The notes beneath the pieces are model-generated. The model saw only the letters and a program-made list of their open reading frames with translations, ran no database searches and was not told where the DNA came from. A program made the translations under genes and the position numbers. A DNA stretch of 38,600 nucleotides, from the NCBI GenBank assembly GCA_902539165.1, contig CACBHY010000007.1, positions 1-38,600 on the forward strand, given 5' to 3'. Positions 36,248-38,600 of the stretch are shown here, in pieces; positions within the stretch are counted from its first letter, which is position 1; every line of letters begins with the position of its first letter. This DNA is from an uncultured Pelagibacteraceae bacterium (GTDB lineage Bacteria > Pseudomonadota > Alphaproteobacteria > Pelagibacterales > Pelagibacteraceae).

Positions 36248-37258
36248 ATGAAAATATTAAACAAACTTCCAATAATCATATCCATTTTATCTTTATTTAC
36301 TTTTTTTCTACCAGCTAATGCTGATATTAAAGTAGTTGCCACAATTAAACCAATACATTCGTTAGCTAGTTACCTTATGAACGGAGTGGCTAAACCTGAC
36401 TTAATCGTAGATGGATATGCATCTCCACACGGATTTGCGATGAAGCCATCTCATGCAAAGATGTTACAAAATGCTGATTTAATTTTTTGGGTTGGTGAAG
36501 ATGTGGAAAATTTCCTAGAAAAGCCATTAGGATCAATTGCTAAAAAAGCAGAAACAATTGAATTAATGCAAATAAAGGGACTTCAAGTTTTAAAGTTTAG
36601 AGAAAGAAATATTTTTGATGAACACGATGATCATGGACATGATGATCATGATAAAAAGGAAGATCATGACTCACATGCTAAAAAGGAAGATCACGACGAT
36701 CACGATGATCATGGTAAAAAAGAAGATCACGATGATCATGAAGGACATGCACATGGTGAATTTGATCCACACATTTGGTTAGATCCAATTAATGCAAAGG
36801 TAATATTAAATGAAATGGTTGAGCATTTAATTGAAAATGATCCAAAAAATGAGGCTAAATATAAAAGTAATTTAGATAAAGCTTTAAAGGATATAGATAA
36901 GCTTACAATTGATGTAATGACTGAATTAAGTAACAGTGTTTCCTCGATCGTATTTCATGATGCTTATCAATATTTTGAAAAGAGATTTAACGTAAATATT
37001 TTAGGTGCTTTTACAGTTAATACTGATGTAATGCCTGGAGCTGAGCAATTAGCGGAAATTAGAGAAATAATCGAACACGATAAAGTTGCATGTGTATTTT
37101 CAGAACCACAATTTAATCCTGATATAATTAAAGCTGTAGCAAAAGATATGAATATAAAAACTGGTGTAATTGATCCATTAGGAGCAACATTAAATCCAGG
37201 TAAAGATTTATATTTTTCTTTGATTAAAAATATGTCAGCATCATTTAAAGGTTGCTAA
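36248..37258 (+). CDS. znuA: Zinc ABC transporter substrate-binding protein ZnuA
   Basis: A 336-aa periplasmic zinc-binding protein. The signal peptide ends at about A25 (PANA). Zinc ligands are expected at H61 (SPHGFAMKPS), H175 (DPHIWLDP) and the His in VFHDAYQYF, plus the acidic GVIDPLG segment. Between the first two, residues 126-169 form a His/Asp-rich loop with 13 histidines and three KKEDHD repeats, a known ZnuA feature thought to capture zinc. It diverges from znuC and is probably Zur-repressed. Confidence 0.97.
   Translation: MKILNKLPIIISILSLFTFFLPANADIKVVATIKPIHSLASYLMNGVAKPDLIVDGYASPHGFAMKPSHAKMLQNADLIFWVGEDVENFLEKPLGSIAKKAETIELMQIKGLQVLKFRERNIFDEHDDHGHDDHDKKEDHDSHAKKEDHDDHDDHGKKEDHDDHEGHAHGEFDPHIWLDPINAKVILNEMVEHLIENDPKNEAKYKSNLDKALKDIDKLTIDVMTELSNSVSSIVFHDAYQYFEKRFNVNILGAFTVNTDVMPGAEQLAEIREIIEHDKVACVFSEPQFNPDIIKAVAKDMNIKTGVIDPLGATLNPGKDLYFSLIKNMSASFKGC
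36621..36760 (+). repeat. Short internal repeats in the ZnuA His-rich loop
   Basis: Imperfect repeats of GATCATGA/GATCACGA-type units encode the His/Asp loop. Three copies of KKEDHD are spaced by 9 and then 12 residues, so the loop length can probably change by slippage or unequal recombination. Confidence 0.6.
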
Positions 37259-37304
37259 TTTGTTAGTTTATTCAAAGCATTAATTAAAATTAATTTTAAC
37301 AAAT
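37258..37304. terminator. Inverted repeat after znuA, possible terminator
   Basis: ATTTGTTA (37258-37265) pairs with TAACAAAT (37297-37304), and an inner pair ATTAATT/AATTAAT (37279-37294) closes a second stem. The stems are almost all A-T and no clear U-run follows, so termination activity is uncertain. It is the main structure in the 108-bp gap before the next gene. Confidence 0.3.
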
Positions 37305-37366
37305 CTTTAATATGATGTTACTGTTTATTAAAACGATAATAGATTTAAAAAATATTAAGGAGAAAA

Positions 37367-37606
37367 ATGACTACAAATATCAGAGTATTAAAATGGACAA
37401 GTACAGTATTAACACTTTTAGGTATATTAACTTTTTATTTGGATTACTATCCTTACAGCATGATACCACACAGCTTAGGTATAATTGGTTGGACAATTGT
37501 TGGCACTATTACAAAAGATAAGCCATTATTAACAAATTTTTCTTTACAAATACCAATAATGATAGCTGGTATAATTAAATACTCTTATACAACAGGAATA
37601 TTTTAG
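37367..37606 (+). CDS. 79-aa small membrane protein of unknown function
   Basis: Not recognised. The start is well supported by AAGGAG (37357-37362) 4 nt before the ATG, rare in this window. Three hydrophobic segments (about 8-25, 33-48 and 60-72) with a YLDYYPYSMIPHS turn suggest a small inner-membrane protein with two or three passes. Its stop overlaps the phnM stop by 4 bp in convergent orientation. Position between zinc uptake and a phosphonate gene gives no clear role. Confidence 0.75.
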   Translation: MTTNIRVLKWTSTVLTLLGILTFYLDYYPYSMIPHSLGIIGWTIVGTITKDKPLLTNFSLQIPIMIAGIIKYSYTTGIF

Positions 37607-38600
37607 CTTACTTGGTATCCATTTGACCAAACATTTTTTACAACAGGTAAATTTTGGTAAATTTTAAACCTTACTAAATCTGCTCTTTTGTTATTGTCAA
37701 TTAAACCTCTATCATTTAAATTTGTAGCTAAAGATGGAGCGTGACTAGCTGCTGCAAATGCTTTCGGAAGATTATCAATTTCTAAACCCCATTTAATAAC
37801 AGAAATAATTAATGAGGATGGAATATAATCTGAGCTTAAAATATCTAGACAATCATTTTCTAAAAGCTCTTTTGCTGATATATTACCAGAGTGTGAGCCA
37901 CCTCTCATTAAATTAGGAGAACCCATCATAATTTTAATATCATATTCCTTTGAAGTCTTGGCTGCTTCTAATGTTGTTGGAAATTCAGCTAACTTTACAC
38001 CATATTTATTTGAGTTATGTACGTCATTTTTTGTAGTATCATCATGACTAGCTAAAATACAATCATATGAGGATTTAAATTCTAGAATTCTATCTATGTG
38101 TTTCTTGCTATTTTTTTTTTGGAGATTTTTTAAGTGATCAAAATGAATTTCCATTTCATTTTCTGTCATACCATGTTTAATTGATAGGTATTCTTTGTAC
38201 TTATCTATAACTCTAAATTGCCGCTGACCTGGTGTATGATCCATAATACTAATCAGTTTTACATCGTGAGTTTCATTGTATTCATCTAATTCATCAATCA
38301 AATTCTCTGAACATGTTTCGGCTCTTAAATGTATTTTATGATCAATCTTGAGAATATTATCCTTTTTAAAATTTGAAATTAAATCTGAACAGTTTTTTGC
38401 ATATTTTTTATATTTTCCTGTTTTTTCAATAGAGCCAACTCTCAATGCGTCAAAAACTGTAGTTATACCAACAGATGCTAATTCTCTATCATGAGATAAA
38501 ATTGCATTTTCTACTGGAAATGAAACTTTAGGTCTTGGTGTCATGTGTCTTTCAAGATTGTCAGTATGTAATTCAACCAATCCTGGAGAGATGTAATCTT
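37603..38600 (-). CDS. phnM: PhnM-like ribosyl-triphosphate-methylphosphonate diphosphatase, N-terminus off window
   Basis: The frame is open to the right edge (the visible N-terminal part reads KITSPGLVELHTDN), so the gene starts outside and about 332 codons are seen; full PhnM is about 380 aa. The amidohydrolase motifs HTDNLERHMTPRP, MDHTPGQ and ILASHDD, plus LSSDYIPSSLI in the C-terminal part, are PhnM signatures. In the carbon-phosphorus lyase pathway it removes pyrophosphate from alpha-D-ribose-1-alkylphosphonate-5-triphosphate before C-P bond cleavage. phnM is usually late in phn operons, so the remaining phn genes are expected to the right of the window. Confidence 0.9.
   Translation of the reverse strand, partial: DYISPGLVELHTDNLERHMTPRPKVSFPVENAILSHDRELASVGITTVFDALRVGSIEKTGKYKKYAKNCSDLISNFKKDNILKIDHKIHLRAETCSENLIDELDEYNETHDVKLISIMDHTPGQRQFRVIDKYKEYLSIKHGMTENEMEIHFDHLKNLQKKNSKKHIDRILEFKSSYDCILASHDDTTKNDVHNSNKYGVKLAEFPTTLEAAKTSKEYDIKIMMGSPNLMRGGSHSGNISAKELLENDCLDILSSDYIPSSLIISVIKWGLEIDNLPKAFAAASHAPSLATNLNDRGLIDNNKRADLVRFKIYQNLPVVKNVWSNGYQVS

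Noticed and set aside
36621..36760. CRISPR-like or intergenic tandem array
   Set aside because: The repeats are in frame inside znuA, encode the His/Asp loop, and have no unique spacers.
37312..37521. 69-codon forward frame overlapping the 79-aa gene
   Set aside because: It lies in another frame, lacks a Shine-Dalgarno, and the 79-aa frame has AAGGAG and a membrane-protein profile.
38578..38580. TTG as true start of phnM
   Set aside because: The frame continues to the window edge with conserved-looking SPGLVELHTDN; the protein would lack its N-terminal beta domain.

Overview
The window looks like a Pelagibacterales (SAR11) or very close alphaproteobacterial chromosome. The DNA is very AT-rich (by eye about 30% GC), proteins are Lys/Asn/Ile-rich, spacers are mostly 0-60 bp, and neighbouring genes commonly overlap by 1-14 bp. 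Several gene orders are typical of alphaproteobacteria: mltB-rlpA-dac-tmk-holB-metG-tatD-MBL; ssb-gyrA-coaD-ppi-tgt; argS-(small membrane protein)-nagZ-scpA-scpB-tatABC-serS. No insertion sequence, prophage, CRISPR array or rRNA was seen. No gene-free stretch exceeds about 110 bp.

Layout. 1-8258 is one minus-strand run reading rarD, mltB, rlpA-like, a D,D-carboxypeptidase, tmk, holB, metG, tatD and a metallo-beta-lactamase-fold gene that leaves the left edge. It mixes cell-wall remodelling with dTMP supply, the clamp loader and Met-tRNA charging. A tRNA-Ser(UGA) follows, then sdhE and recG diverging from only 22 bp. recG meets a DUF502 gene head-on. A M48 lipoprotein protease gene ends against a tRNA-Lys(UUU). 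12488-17698 is the minus-strand ssb-gyrA-coaD-ppi-tgt operon. uvrA and a PuuD N-terminal-like membrane protein run forward.

21299-32081 is a long minus-strand run: dgt, argS, an 87-aa membrane protein, nagZ, scpA, scpB, tatA, tatB, tatC, serS, yajC, secD and secF. It contains both protein-export machineries (Sec accessory and Tat), the condensin partner proteins and two tRNA synthetases. erpA and xthA follow forward. 33217-37258 is a zinc island: znuA diverges from znuC-znuB-zur-(Ldh2-family dehydrogenase), with two Zur-box palindromes in the 71-bp divergent spacer. The right edge holds a 79-aa membrane protein converging on phnM, which is probably the last gene of a carbon-phosphorus lyase operon continuing to the right.

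The most interesting points are: a Tgt that keeps its catalytic aspartates but has lost two of four zinc ligands; a cyclophilin gene with a Shine-Dalgarno-like GAGGAG in front of an internal ATG just after its signal peptide, which could yield secreted and cytosolic forms from one gene; overlapping divergent znu promoters with one Zur box in each spacer; an RlpA-like lipoprotein lacking the catalytic Asp; a Gln at the quinolone-critical GyrA position; a 25-aa membrane micro-ORF; and the phnM edge of a phosphonate-use locus. All family assignments were made by reading motifs, without database searches.
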